Source of the DNA: Acidaminobacter hydrogenoformans DSM 2784
Lineage (GTDB): Bacteria > Bacillota > Clostridia > Peptostreptococcales > Acidaminobacteraceae
Length of the DNA stretch: 64,000 bases
Assembly: GCF_900103005.1 (NCBI RefSeq)
Contig: NZ_FMWL01000002.1
Location: 341,395 to 405,394 of the forward strand
Reading direction: 5' to 3'
Shown: positions 9,208 through 17,334 of the stretch, one piece after another
Numbering within the stretch: the stretch's first letter is position 1
Layout of the letters: every line of letters starts with the position of its first letter
Notes under the pieces: generated by a model
The model's input: the letters and a program-made list of their open reading frames with translations, nothing else
What the model was told of the DNA's origin: nothing
Databases searched by the model: none
Position numbers and translations under genes: made by a program

Positions 9208-10716
9208 TTAATTATTGTAGTAAAGACTTTCAGATGGATACTCCGGATCACAAGTTAAATCAATCCCAATTTTTCTGAAAGTCTGCTCATCATTCATGCT
9301 GAGAATAGTCGTCGAATGAGCTTGGCAGCCTTTAAGCATAGAGATTTTGTCAAGGGCAACTTGGGCCGTTGGGTTTGTCGCCGCGGAAATACTCAGGGCG
9401 ATCAGGATTTCTTCGCAGTCGAGCAAAGTGTTGCGGCTGCCGAGCTTGTTTGCTTTTAAGTCGACAATGGGCTCAAGAATCACTGGGGAAATAAGGTGAA
9501 TTTCATCTGAAATGTTCGCCAAATGCTTGATCCCGTTGAGCAGTGCTGCCGCGGATCCATCCATAAGTGTGGAAGTTCTTCCGGTGACAATGACGCCATC
9601 CGGCAGCTCAAGCGCGACCACTGGTGAAAGCTCGTTCTTGTTGGACTGCTTTCTGAGCTTGGCGGAGTACGCTCGAGCAGGCATAACGACCTTGCGGTCT
9701 TCCTCTTTGAGGTTGAGCTCCTCCATGATCAGCTTCACCCGGTCAGACACATCTTTCTCGACAAAGCCTTTTTTGTATTCGTTGCTCGTTTTGAAATATC
9801 TGCGGATAATTTCCTGGCGGGAGGCTTCCTTGACCACTTCATCATCAATGATCCCAAAGCCTACGCGATTGACGCCCATATCCGTAGGAGACTTGTAGAC
9901 CGCGGCTTCGCCAGTGATCTTTTCTATGATTCTCCTAAGCACCGGAAACATTTCAATGTCCCTGTTGTAGTTGACCGTGACCTCGTTATACGCATCAAAA
10001 TGGAAGGAGTCAATCATATTGACATCTTTCAGGTCCGCCGTAGCTGCTTCATAGGCAATGTTGACAGGATGCTTCAGCGGCACGTTCCAGATTGGGAAGG
10101 TTTCGTATTTGGAATAGCCGGCTGCGCGGCCAAGCTTGTGCTCGTGATAAAGCTGATTCAGGCAGGTCGCCAGTTTCCCGCTGCCAGGTCCCGGCCCAGT
10201 GACCAGTACAATGGGCTTGGTAGTGACAATGTATGGGTTCTTCCCATAGCCCTCGTCGCTGACAATGGCGTCTACATCCGTAGGATAGCCTTTAGTGGCA
10301 AAGTGCTTGTAAACCTTAATGCCGCGCCGCTCCAGGCGGTTAATGAAAACGGTGGTGGCCGGCTGATTGTCATAGCGGGTAATGACGACGCTGTTCACAT
10401 CAAGTTCATACGTTCGGAGGTCGTCGATCAGTCTCAGGACGTCCATGTCGTAGGTGATGCCAAAATCGCCGCGAATTTTATTGCGCTCAATGTCTCCGGA
10501 ATAGACGCAGATGACGACCTCGATCTTATCTCTGAGGTGGTGCATAAGTTTGACTTTCGCATTTTCGTCGAAGCCAGGCAGGACACGTTTGGCGTGAAAG
10601 TCACCCAGGAGCTTGCCCCCAAATTCCAGATACAGCTTGTCGTAATTGTTGACCCGCTCCAGAATATACTTCGATTGTTCTTCGATGTACTTGTTGTGAT
10701 CGAACCCGATTTTCAA
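9208..10716 (-). CDS. DUF1846 family protein
   Basis: Conserved protein of 502 aa, recognised as DUF1846 from its N terminus ([20 protein letters not shown]) and from [21 protein letters not shown] glycine-rich loop, [20 protein letters not shown] (about residues 171-190), looks like a nucleotide-binding P-loop. The biochemical role is not established as far as I know. The start is a TTG with GGGAGGG 8 bases upstream. It has its own terminator and looks monocistronic. The 167 bases upstream hold nothing I recognise. Confidence 0.88.
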   Translation of the reverse strand: MKIGFDHNKYIEEQSKYILERVNNYDKLYLEFGGKLLGDFHAKRVLPGFDENAKVKLMHHLRDKIEVVICVYSGDIERNKIRGDFGITYDMDVLRLIDDLRTYELDVNSVVITRYDNQPATTVFINRLERRGIKVYKHFATKGYPTDVDAIVSDEGYGKNPYIVTTKPIVLVTGPGPGSGKLATCLNQLYHEHKLGRAAGYSKYETFPIWNVPLKHPVNIAYEAATADLKDVNMIDSFHFDAYNEVTVNYNRDIEMFPVLRRIIEKITGEAAVYKSPTDMGVNRVGFGIIDDEVVKEASRQEIIRRYFKTSNEYKKGFVEKDVSDRVKLIMEELNLKEEDRKVVMPARAYSAKLRKQSNKNELSPVVALELPDGVIVTGRTSTLMDGSAAALLNGIKHLANISDEIHLISPVILEPIVDLKANKLGSRNTLLDCEEILIALSISAATNPTAQVALDKISMLKGCQAHSTTILSMNDEQTFRKIGIDLTCDPEYPSESLYYNN

Positions 10717-10883
10717 GACAAAACCCTCCCATTTTCCGTTTGCCGTGCTGTTGACGCTTTCATCAAAGCATTATTATCACACAGCGCCTGCGTAATGTAA
10801 AGGGGCTTGTCAGCTTTAAGAGCACTGTCACGAATTATTTTTGTCCATACAATGTACCCTGCTGATGATCGGTTCGCCGTGAA

Positions 10884-12047
10884 TTACAGGAAGCGGGTCT
10901 CGTTCAACAGCGTCAGAAAAACTTCTGAATAACGCCCTTTATATGTCTTGACCCCCAAGTCTTCAAAACATGCCTGAAGGGCATCCAGTGTCACGGCGAG
11001 CTTTTCAGCCGCCAGATTCTCACCCATATGGCCAATCCGGAAAATTTTATTTTCTAAGAAATTAAAGCCGCCACCAATCAGGACACCATGATTTTCCTTC
11101 ATTTTACTGAAAAGGGTCTTGAAATCGATTCCAACTGGCAAGAGTACCGACGTCACAGTATTGGATTCGTGATCCAGCGCGTACAATTCAAAGCCTGTTT
11201 TCCTGAACGTCTCTCGCACAGCCGCCGCATAGACTCTATGCTGTTCAATTGAAGCGCGAGGTTCAAGGCGATCCACCGCCATGTCGAACGCCATCAGCAT
11301 CTGAACCGGCTGGGTATATGGAAACGACTTTCTTTCGTAAAAATCCAGCCAAATTGACAAATTCGCGTAATAGGATGCAACTTTTGTCTTTCTGTCTTTG
11401 ATGGCCTTGACGGCCCGCTCACTAAGCGTGACTGTACTGAGTCCAGCAGGCGCGGAAAGGACTTTCTGCGAGCCGCTGAGCACAACGTCCAGCCCCCAGG
11501 CGTCCACTTCAAGGCGCTCACCGCCAAAAGAAGATACCGCGTCCACAATGGAGAGAATGCCGTGCCGGTTCAGAATTTTCCCAACGGCCTCAAGGTCATT
11601 CGTTATCCCTGAAGGGGTTTCGCACTGGACAACCGTAGCCACTTTAAACGGGCCATTTTCGGCTATGAAAGCCTCCAGTTTGTCTGGATCAAGACCTCGC
11701 CTCAAATCGCCTTCATAAAGCACGGACGCCCCTCCATACATCGTTGAAAAGTCGTCAAACCCCCTTCCAAAGATGCCGTTTGAAATGGTCAGAACCCGGT
11801 CTCCAGGTTCAATCAGAGACGCGCATGCCGCTTCCAGGCCCAGGATGCCTTCGCCAGCCAAAATAATGGTTGGCCCTGATGCATTCATTTTTACCGAAAT
11901 CCTATGGCACAAACCTTTATAAACCTCCAGGAAATCCAGGTCCAAATCAGGATTTGTTTCAAATTGCGATAGCGCGCCAAGGACTTCAGGATGCAGCTGA
12001 GTTGGTCCAGGCGTCATAATCAAATATGGCTTTTCTTTAAAGGTCAT
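10884..12047 (-). CDS. PLP-dependent class V aminotransferase
   Basis: Alanine-glyoxylate/serine-glyoxylate/PucG-type aminotransferase. MTPGPTQLHPEV opens the domain, and the PLP lysine is in VLSGSQKVLSAPAGLS (about residue 193). Substrates could be alanine, serine, (S)-ureidoglycine or a phosphonate, and the sequence does not decide. AAGG lies 8 bases before the ATG at 12047; a GTG at 12056 is the alternative. It follows the ECF S-component gene by 15 bases, so the two form an operon. Confidence 0.87.
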   Translation of the reverse strand: MTFKEKPYLIMTPGPTQLHPEVLGALSQFETNPDLDLDFLEVYKGLCHRISVKMNASGPTIILAGEGILGLEAACASLIEPGDRVLTISNGIFGRGFDDFSTMYGGASVLYEGDLRRGLDPDKLEAFIAENGPFKVATVVQCETPSGITNDLEAVGKILNRHGILSIVDAVSSFGGERLEVDAWGLDVVLSGSQKVLSAPAGLSTVTLSERAVKAIKDRKTKVASYYANLSIWLDFYERKSFPYTQPVQMLMAFDMAVDRLEPRASIEQHRVYAAAVRETFRKTGFELYALDHESNTVTSVLLPVGIDFKTLFSKMKENHGVLIGGGFNFLENKIFRIGHMGENLAAEKLAVTLDALQACFEDLGVKTYKGRYSEVFLTLLNETRFL

Positions 12048-12062
12048 ACCCCTCACCTTCCC

Positions 12063-12674
12063 CTATTTCATGAATTTTATAGCATTACTCTTAAGCATAC
12101 CGGAAAAAGGTATCGCGACAACGGCTCCAAGGGCGAGCTGAGTCAAGTTTCCGGGAATCGAAGTCACTGGCGCGATCCAGTTGCCGTACAAAATCCCCTC
12201 TGTAGCGTAATAACCAGCCAGCATCCATAGGCCGCCCAAAACGACCGCGGCAGGCGCTTTCCACCATGCCCGCTCAAAGCCCTCTGAAAAACGGCCAATC
12301 AGATAGCCCATAACCCCTCTCACAACAAAGGTGAACGGCGCCCAGGCCACCCAGCCTGAAACCAAGTCGAACAGCCCCATGCCAAAAGCGCCTGCCATAG
12401 CACCTTTTCGTTTCCCAAAGACAAGGGCCACCGTAAACAGCGCCACGTTGCCCATATGGATCAACCCGCCGTTCATTGACACGGGAAGCCGGATCTGGAT
12501 CAGGTAAGTGCTTACGAAGACCAGGGCGATCAAGAGGCCATTCAAAGTGACCTCTCTGGCAACAGATCTGGGCTTTTCAGCTGCCACCTGAGTCATTGAT
12601 CTGCTGTTCTCTTCAACTGTGCCTACTGCTGCTTCTGTTTTTGCCGATGGTCTCTTTACATTCAATTCTGTCAT
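12063..12674 (-). CDS. ECF transporter S component
   Basis: Substrate-binding membrane subunit of an energy-coupling-factor vitamin transporter. After a polar N-terminal tail of about 45 residues there are six hydrophobic segments, starting VTLNGLLIALVFVSTYL, with GGLIHMGNVALFTVALVFGK. The family includes proteins for pyridoxine, thiamine precursors and others. The co-transcribed PLP enzyme makes a B6 vitamer an attractive but unproven substrate. The start at 12674 is favoured by AGAGG 8 bases upstream. The shared EcfA/EcfT module must be elsewhere. Confidence 0.85.
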   Translation of the reverse strand: MTELNVKRPSAKTEAAVGTVEENSRSMTQVAAEKPRSVAREVTLNGLLIALVFVSTYLIQIRLPVSMNGGLIHMGNVALFTVALVFGKRKGAMAGAFGMGLFDLVSGWVAWAPFTFVVRGVMGYLIGRFSEGFERAWWKAPAAVVLGGLWMLAGYYATEGILYGNWIAPVTSIPGNLTQLALGAVVAIPFSGMLKSNAIKFMK

Positions 12675-12745
12675 TTCAGCCACCTCTTTAATTTAGTCTT
12701 GAATTCATTATACATACTTGTAAAGCACAATCCAGGTGTTTTTAG

Positions 12746-12787
12746 ATACAATTTCACTTTTCACAATAGTGTATGCATACAATTTCA
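12746..12787. promoter_or_regulatory. Direct repeats and palindrome upstream of the ECF/aminotransferase operon
   Basis: ATACAATTTCA occurs at 12746-12756 and again at 12777-12787, 31 bases apart (about three helical turns). The second copy overlaps the perfect palindrome TGTATGCATACA (12770-12781). This looks like a regulator binding region ahead of a TATAAT at about 12707-12712 on the minus strand. Confidence 0.5.
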
Positions 12788-12809
12788 ACTGTTTCTCCCC
12801 TTTTTGAAT

Positions 12810-12855
12810 AAAAAAAAGAAGCCTGGCGCTTTCCCAAAAGAAAAAGTGCCAGGCT
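12810..12855 (-). terminator. Terminator of the hut operon
   Basis: On the minus strand GAGCCTGGC pairs with GCCAGGCTT around a T/A-rich loop, followed by a run of eight T. It separates hutH from the ECF operon. Confidence 0.87.
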
Positions 12856-12865
12856 CCAACCAACT

Positions 12866-14398
12866 TTATTCCAGATCTCCCACAACCGCTTCAACAGCGT
12901 TGACCAAAGCCCCGCTATGAATAAGCGTTGACGCCTGATCCATATCCGGGTAGATGATCCGGTCGCTTTCCATAAAGGTCACCGCCCCCCTCAACGTATT
13001 GTAAGCCATACGACTGCCTTTACCGAGCAGTCCCTTATCTTTAAAATCCACTGCCTGAGCCGCGCAGAGCCACTCAATGCCCAGAACATACTCCACGTGT
13101 CCAAGGATTTCCCTGGCTTTTCTCGCTGCTATGGTCCCCATGCTGACATGGTCCTCCTGGTTGGCAGACGTAGGGATGGAGTCCACACTGGCCGGATGCG
13201 CCAGGATTTTATTCTCTGAGACGACTGCCGCTGCCGCGTATTGCGGCACCATGAAGCCGCAGTTCAAGCCGCCATTTTTAACCAGGAATGCCGGAAGTCC
13301 ACTCAAGGTCGGATTGACCAGTCTTTCAATGCGTCGTTCAGAAACGTTTCCGAGCTCCGCCACGGCAATGCCCAGCGTATCCATAGCGATCGCCACAGGC
13401 TGACCGTGGAAGTTGCCGCCTGAAATAACGGCCATTTCTCCATCAGGGAAGATCAGCGGATTATCAGTCGCTGCATTGATTTCGTTTTCAATGACCTCCC
13501 GCACATACTCATAAGCCGGTCTGCTGGCGCCATGAATTTGAGGCACGCAGCGAAGGGTATACCCATCCTGCATGCGCTGCTCGCCCTGAGCCGTCGTCAG
13601 CTGGCTGCCCTCCGAGAGCCTCAGGAGGTTTCGCGCGACAGCCTCCTGCCACCTCTGGTTGCGGGCTTTATGCACCCGCGGATCAAACGCGTCCCGGATG
13701 CCTTCGAGGGCTTCGACAGTAAGCGTTGCCACAATGTCCGCGGTTTTGAGGAGATTGAGCGCATCGTAAACCGTGAGGACGGAAACCCCCATCATGGCAC
13801 AAGTGCCATTGATGAGTGCCAGGCCCTCCTTGGCTTTTAAGACGACCGGCTCAATACCCGCTTTCGCCATAGCCTCAGCCCCCGGCATTACTACGCCATT
13901 ATATTCCGCTTCACCCTCGCCCATCATGACCAGAACCAAATGCGCCAAAGGACAGAGGTCGCCACTGGAGCCCACAGAGCCCTTTTCCCTGATGATAGGA
14001 TGGACGCGTTTATTCACCATTTCAACCAAAGTCTCTACTGTGGACAGCCTAATACCCGAAAATCCCTTGGCTAACGCGTTGGCCCGCAGGACCATAATGG
14101 CCCGCACAATTTCTGTATCAAACGGCCGCCCAATCCCAACAGCATCCGCGTAAATCAGGTTTCGCTGAAGCTCGTCAAGCTGATCTGCCGTTATGGCAAT
14201 ATCACTGAATTTACCAAAGCCAGTATTGAGCCCATATATGGCCTTACCCTCGGCAATAAACTTCTCAACACATTCACGGGATTTGACAATTCTGGACTTA
14301 GCTTCGTCTTCCAGCGCAGCCAGCTTCCCAAAACGCGCGATCTCGACAACATCCTCTATGCTGACGGTGTTGCCATCCAGTAAAATATATTCTGACAT
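12866..14398 (-). CDS. hutH: Histidine ammonia-lyase
   Basis: Removes ammonia from histidine to give urocanate, using a self-made MIO prosthetic group. Length is 510 aa. The active-site segment reads GSVGSSGDLCPLAH, so the MIO tripeptide is Ser144-Ser145-Gly146 instead of the usual Ala-Ser-Gly. Other family segments are intact: YGLNTGFG, NGTCAMMG, TDNPLIF, SGGNFHGQPVA and QEDHVSMG. The start at 14398 has AGGA 6 bases upstream. It is the last gene of the hut operon. Confidence 0.95.
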   Translation of the reverse strand: MSEYILLDGNTVSIEDVVEIARFGKLAALEDEAKSRIVKSRECVEKFIAEGKAIYGLNTGFGKFSDIAITADQLDELQRNLIYADAVGIGRPFDTEIVRAIMVLRANALAKGFSGIRLSTVETLVEMVNKRVHPIIREKGSVGSSGDLCPLAHLVLVMMGEGEAEYNGVVMPGAEAMAKAGIEPVVLKAKEGLALINGTCAMMGVSVLTVYDALNLLKTADIVATLTVEALEGIRDAFDPRVHKARNQRWQEAVARNLLRLSEGSQLTTAQGEQRMQDGYTLRCVPQIHGASRPAYEYVREVIENEINAATDNPLIFPDGEMAVISGGNFHGQPVAIAMDTLGIAVAELGNVSERRIERLVNPTLSGLPAFLVKNGGLNCGFMVPQYAAAAVVSENKILAHPASVDSIPTSANQEDHVSMGTIAARKAREILGHVEYVLGIEWLCAAQAVDFKDKGLLGKGSRMAYNTLRGAVTFMESDRIIYPDMDQASTLIHSGALVNAVEAVVGDLE

Positions 14399-14455
14399 AC
14401 TCATTCCTGCCTTTCCCATTTGACGTTCACCTAAGCGAACTGCTCATCCAACGAA

Positions 14456-15328
14456 TTAATAAAGCTGCTCCATGTTGAAGCTGTAGCACCTGAGATAAAA
14501 TTTCATCATATCCTCAAGAGCCATGACCGGCACCGGTCCTACAAGCTCGGTATCCGCAATGAGAATGCCTCTGCTCTCTGTTTCAGATTTAATAGTTTCG
14601 AAGACCCTGTGGATAGGCGTCTTTTGATATTGCGTCAAGTTCATGGAAATCTGAACCATCTTCTTGTCCGGGATCTCAAGGGCAATAGCCCGGACGTTCT
14701 GGTACCCACCCGTGGCAGCCCGGACCGCTTTGACAATCTGCTTGCCCGCCGCCAAATCATCCGTCCTGAGGTTAACGTTGAAGGCTACCAGCGGAAATCT
14801 CACGCCAGTGACCGTCGCCCCGCTCTTTGGCACAAACTCAAATGGCCCTTCATCCGGACGCCACTCTTCTTGCTTCATCTTCTCCGCAAAAGACTCATAC
14901 TCTCCCCTGCGGATGTCCACAAGGCTCTTGCGCTCCGGCTTCGTCGCAGCTTCTTCATAGTAGTACACTGGCACACCAAGGCTTCCAAGAAACGCGCCAA
15001 AAGCCCGGGCGACTTCGAGAGCTTCTTCCTGGGTCACATCCCGCGCAGGAATAAAAGGCACGACGTCCACCGCGCCCATCCTTGGATGCGCGCCACTGTG
15101 ATGCGTCATATCAATCAGCTCCACCGCCTTCTTTGCCAGCCGCTTCGTTCCTTCAAGCACCTCTTCCGGTTCACCGCTGTAGGTAAACACCGTTCTGTTG
15201 TGATCTTTATCCGAGTTGACTTCAAGGAGGCGCAGCACCGCGCCCTCCATAAGCGCGGCCCTCATGACCTCAATATTCTCCAGATTTCTGCCTTCGCTGA
15301 CATTAACCTCTGCTAACAATACTTTCAC
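14456..15328 (-). CDS. ftcD: Glutamate formimidoyltransferase
   Basis: Transfers the formimino group of N-formimino-glutamate to tetrahydrofolate, releasing glutamate. At 290 aa it corresponds to the N-terminal half of vertebrate FTCD. Motifs: EVNVSEGRNLENIE, DMTHHSGAHPRMGAVDVVPF and MKVQIS-type strand KKMVQISMNLT. The start is a GTG with GGAGGG 7 bases upstream. Its presence, with no hutF or hutG, shows that this hut route ends in formimino-THF. Confidence 0.95.
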   Translation of the reverse strand: MKVLLAEVNVSEGRNLENIEVMRAALMEGAVLRLLEVNSDKDHNRTVFTYSGEPEEVLEGTKRLAKKAVELIDMTHHSGAHPRMGAVDVVPFIPARDVTQEEALEVARAFGAFLGSLGVPVYYYEEAATKPERKSLVDIRRGEYESFAEKMKQEEWRPDEGPFEFVPKSGATVTGVRFPLVAFNVNLRTDDLAAGKQIVKAVRAATGGYQNVRAIALEIPDKKMVQISMNLTQYQKTPIHRVFETIKSETESRGILIADTELVGPVPVMALEDMMKFYLRCYSFNMEQLY

Positions 15329-15350
15329 GTTTCAACCCTCCAAGCAGGCT

Positions 15351-15938
15351 TTATAGTTTACTGTTCAACTGAATGATGTAGCCTTTTAAAAGCTCAATCT
15401 TTTCCGCGTCCTTGATCAGCGGCATATTCGCCTCCATGTTCATTATACAGCCTTTGACGCCAATTTCAGAAAGGTGCAGACCTATGAGAAGATCCGAGCC
15501 CGCGGCAGGATTGGACACATTTTTGATCTTCCTGCCCAGCTCGAGGACTTCCATGGCGCGCCTTGCATTTTCGTAAGGGGTCAGCGCCGCCTGAACCGCC
15601 GCGTCATTGATCGCTTTGGCGCGGGCCTGTTTTTCCTCATCACTTTCCTTTGGCAGGCCAAAGGCCGCCTTGATCATGGCAAAGGCCGCCATGTCGTCGA
15701 GAGAGCCCTGCATGAGTTCAGGCGCCAGCACGTCACAGCGCGCTGCGACTTCCTCGTGGGCCGCCGCGCTCAAGCCGTAGTCTTTTTTTGTGGACAGCCT
15801 GGCCACCATACCTATTAATCCGGCCGCCATGGCCGCCGAGACAGCGGATGCCGATCCCCCGCCCACCGTGACATCCCGGGAATCGAGGATCAGCTCCAAA
15901 GCTTTATAAGAATATTTAGGATTCTGAGTCATCTTCAT
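15351..15938 (-). CDS. fchA: Formimidotetrahydrofolate cyclodeaminase
   Basis: Converts 5-formimino-THF to 5,10-methenyl-THF and ammonia, conserving the one-carbon unit. It is 195 aa, all-helical, with the conserved VGGGSASAVSAAMAAGLIGMV (about residues 25-45). It corresponds to the C-terminal half of vertebrate FTCD, here as a separate gene 22 bases before ftcD. AAAGG lies 5 bases before the start. Confidence 0.93.
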   Translation of the reverse strand: MKMTQNPKYSYKALELILDSRDVTVGGGSASAVSAAMAAGLIGMVARLSTKKDYGLSAAAHEEVAARCDVLAPELMQGSLDDMAAFAMIKAAFGLPKESDEEKQARAKAINDAAVQAALTPYENARRAMEVLELGRKIKNVSNPAAGSDLLIGLHLSEIGVKGCIMNMEANMPLIKDAEKIELLKGYIIQLNSKL

Positions 15939-15939
15939 A

Positions 15940-17229
15940 TCACCTTTCTGGGGTCAGACGGCCAAAGACAATCTGCCCGTTTTTAATCACCGTCTCCACG
16001 AGGCTCGCCCCCTGACGGTAAATGATATTTTCATAGCGCGGCGTGTCCCAGATCTGAAGGTCTGCGCGCTTATTTACCTCAATGCTTCCCCGGTCCTCCT
16101 GCAGCCCAAGTGCCACTGCCCCGCCGATGGTCGCGGCACGAACCGCCTCACCCGGCGTCATGCCATGTCGTCTGCAGGCCAGCACCAGAACAAAAGCCAT
16201 GGACTCCACATAATTCCCAGGATTAAGGTTCGTCGCGAGGGCCAGGGTCATCCCCGCCTTCAGCATAAGCCCCGGCTGCGTCAGTACCGGATGGTTCACG
16301 TTGAAGTCCGTACCGGGGAGCAGCACCCCTGGAATGCCCGCCGTCGCCATTTTTTCCATGATCGCGTAAGACGTGTAATTCAAGTGATCCGCGGAGAGCA
16401 TGCCCATTTCGACCGCAAGCTCAGACCCCCCAATCAGCGAGTAGGCATCCGTGTGGATCTTGGGCTTCATACCAAAGTCCAGCGCCCTGCTCAGGATCTT
16501 TTCTGACTCCGCTGCCGTGTAATAGCCGTCGTCGCACCAGACATCACAGGCGGTGGCGAGGCCCGAACGTCCAATTTCAGGAATCATCTCCATCAGGAGG
16601 AGGTCCATATAGTCTTCTTTTTTCATGTTTGGCGGCCAGCCGTGGGCCCCCAGGAAGGTAGCGTGCAGGTCAAGAGGCAGCTTTTTTCTCAAATTTTCTA
16701 TAACGCGCAGCTGCTTCAGCTCGTGCTCTGTCGTAAAGCCATAGCCGCTCTTGATTTCCACTGTCGTAATGCCGGAGGCCATGAGATTCTCGAGGCGCTT
16801 GCCGGCGCTTTCAGTAAGTGCTTCCTCCGAAGCTTCCCTGGTCATGGCCATAGAGGCTGCCAGGCCTGTTGGAATGCCCCGCCGCACCAGCGCCTCCATA
16901 TCTCCTCTGGGAAGCTTAGCCACATATTCATCCATTCTGGAACCGCCAAAGACGAGGTGCGTATGACAGTCCACAAAGCCAGGAGCCAGAACTTTTCCGC
17001 TAAGATCATGTTCTTCAGCATTGCTGCAGTCAAAGCCGCCATTTTTTTTGAAGGCTTCCAGGGCGTCCCTGTCCCCACCTACACCGACAATACGGTCCCC
17101 CGCCAGGACTGCCCAGCCATTGGTCAGAACTTCGAGTTGGCAGGGGTCTGTTCCGGCACAGGTCAGCAGCTGAGAGGCGTTTTTCAGGATTAAGTCAGCC
17201 TTTTTGGGTGCCTTGCTGTCATTGTTCAC
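15940..17229 (-). CDS. hutI: Imidazolonepropionase
   Basis: Metal amidohydrolase that opens 4-imidazolone-5-propionate to N-formimino-glutamate. Motifs: GFVDCHTHLVFGGSR with the HxH metal site, TVEIKSGYGFTTEHELKQLR, LHATFLGAHGWPP and LATNLNPGNY. I chose the GTG at 17229 because GAAGGAG lies 8 bases upstream; the open frame runs 27 codons further but through hairpin DNA. The protein is 429 aa. Its stop is one base from the fchA start. Confidence 0.95.
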   Translation of the reverse strand: MNNDSKAPKKADLILKNASQLLTCAGTDPCQLEVLTNGWAVLAGDRIVGVGGDRDALEAFKKNGGFDCSNAEEHDLSGKVLAPGFVDCHTHLVFGGSRMDEYVAKLPRGDMEALVRRGIPTGLAASMAMTREASEEALTESAGKRLENLMASGITTVEIKSGYGFTTEHELKQLRVIENLRKKLPLDLHATFLGAHGWPPNMKKEDYMDLLLMEMIPEIGRSGLATACDVWCDDGYYTAAESEKILSRALDFGMKPKIHTDAYSLIGGSELAVEMGMLSADHLNYTSYAIMEKMATAGIPGVLLPGTDFNVNHPVLTQPGLMLKAGMTLALATNLNPGNYVESMAFVLVLACRRHGMTPGEAVRAATIGGAVALGLQEDRGSIEVNKRADLQIWDTPRYENIIYRQGASLVETVIKNGQIVFGRLTPER

Positions 17230-17253
17230 TTCACACACTCCTTCACAAGTAAA

Positions 17254-17309
17254 CCGGCGATGCGTCGCACATCGCCGGTCGTGGTCAATGAACCGCTGAA
17301 TTTGGTTCA
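17254..17309. other. Two hairpins between hutU and hutI
   Basis: CCGGCGATG-N7-CATCGCCGG (17254-17278, perfect 9-bp arms) lies next to GAACC-N9-GGTTC (about 17288-17306). Neither is followed by a T run on the minus strand, so they may stabilise or process the operon mRNA rather than end it. Confidence 0.5.
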
Positions 17310-17334
17310 ACTTCTATAAAAATTATATTTAAGC

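Noticed and set aside
10000..10800. Long plus-strand open frame opposite the DUF1846 gene
   Set aside because: It mirrors a clearly conserved gene, has no ribosome-binding site, and has antisense-type composition (long runs of Val, Ile and Ala).
17230..17310. 27-codon upstream extension of hutI
   Set aside because: It runs through a perfect hairpin, and the GTG at 17229 has a strong ribosome-binding site at the right distance.
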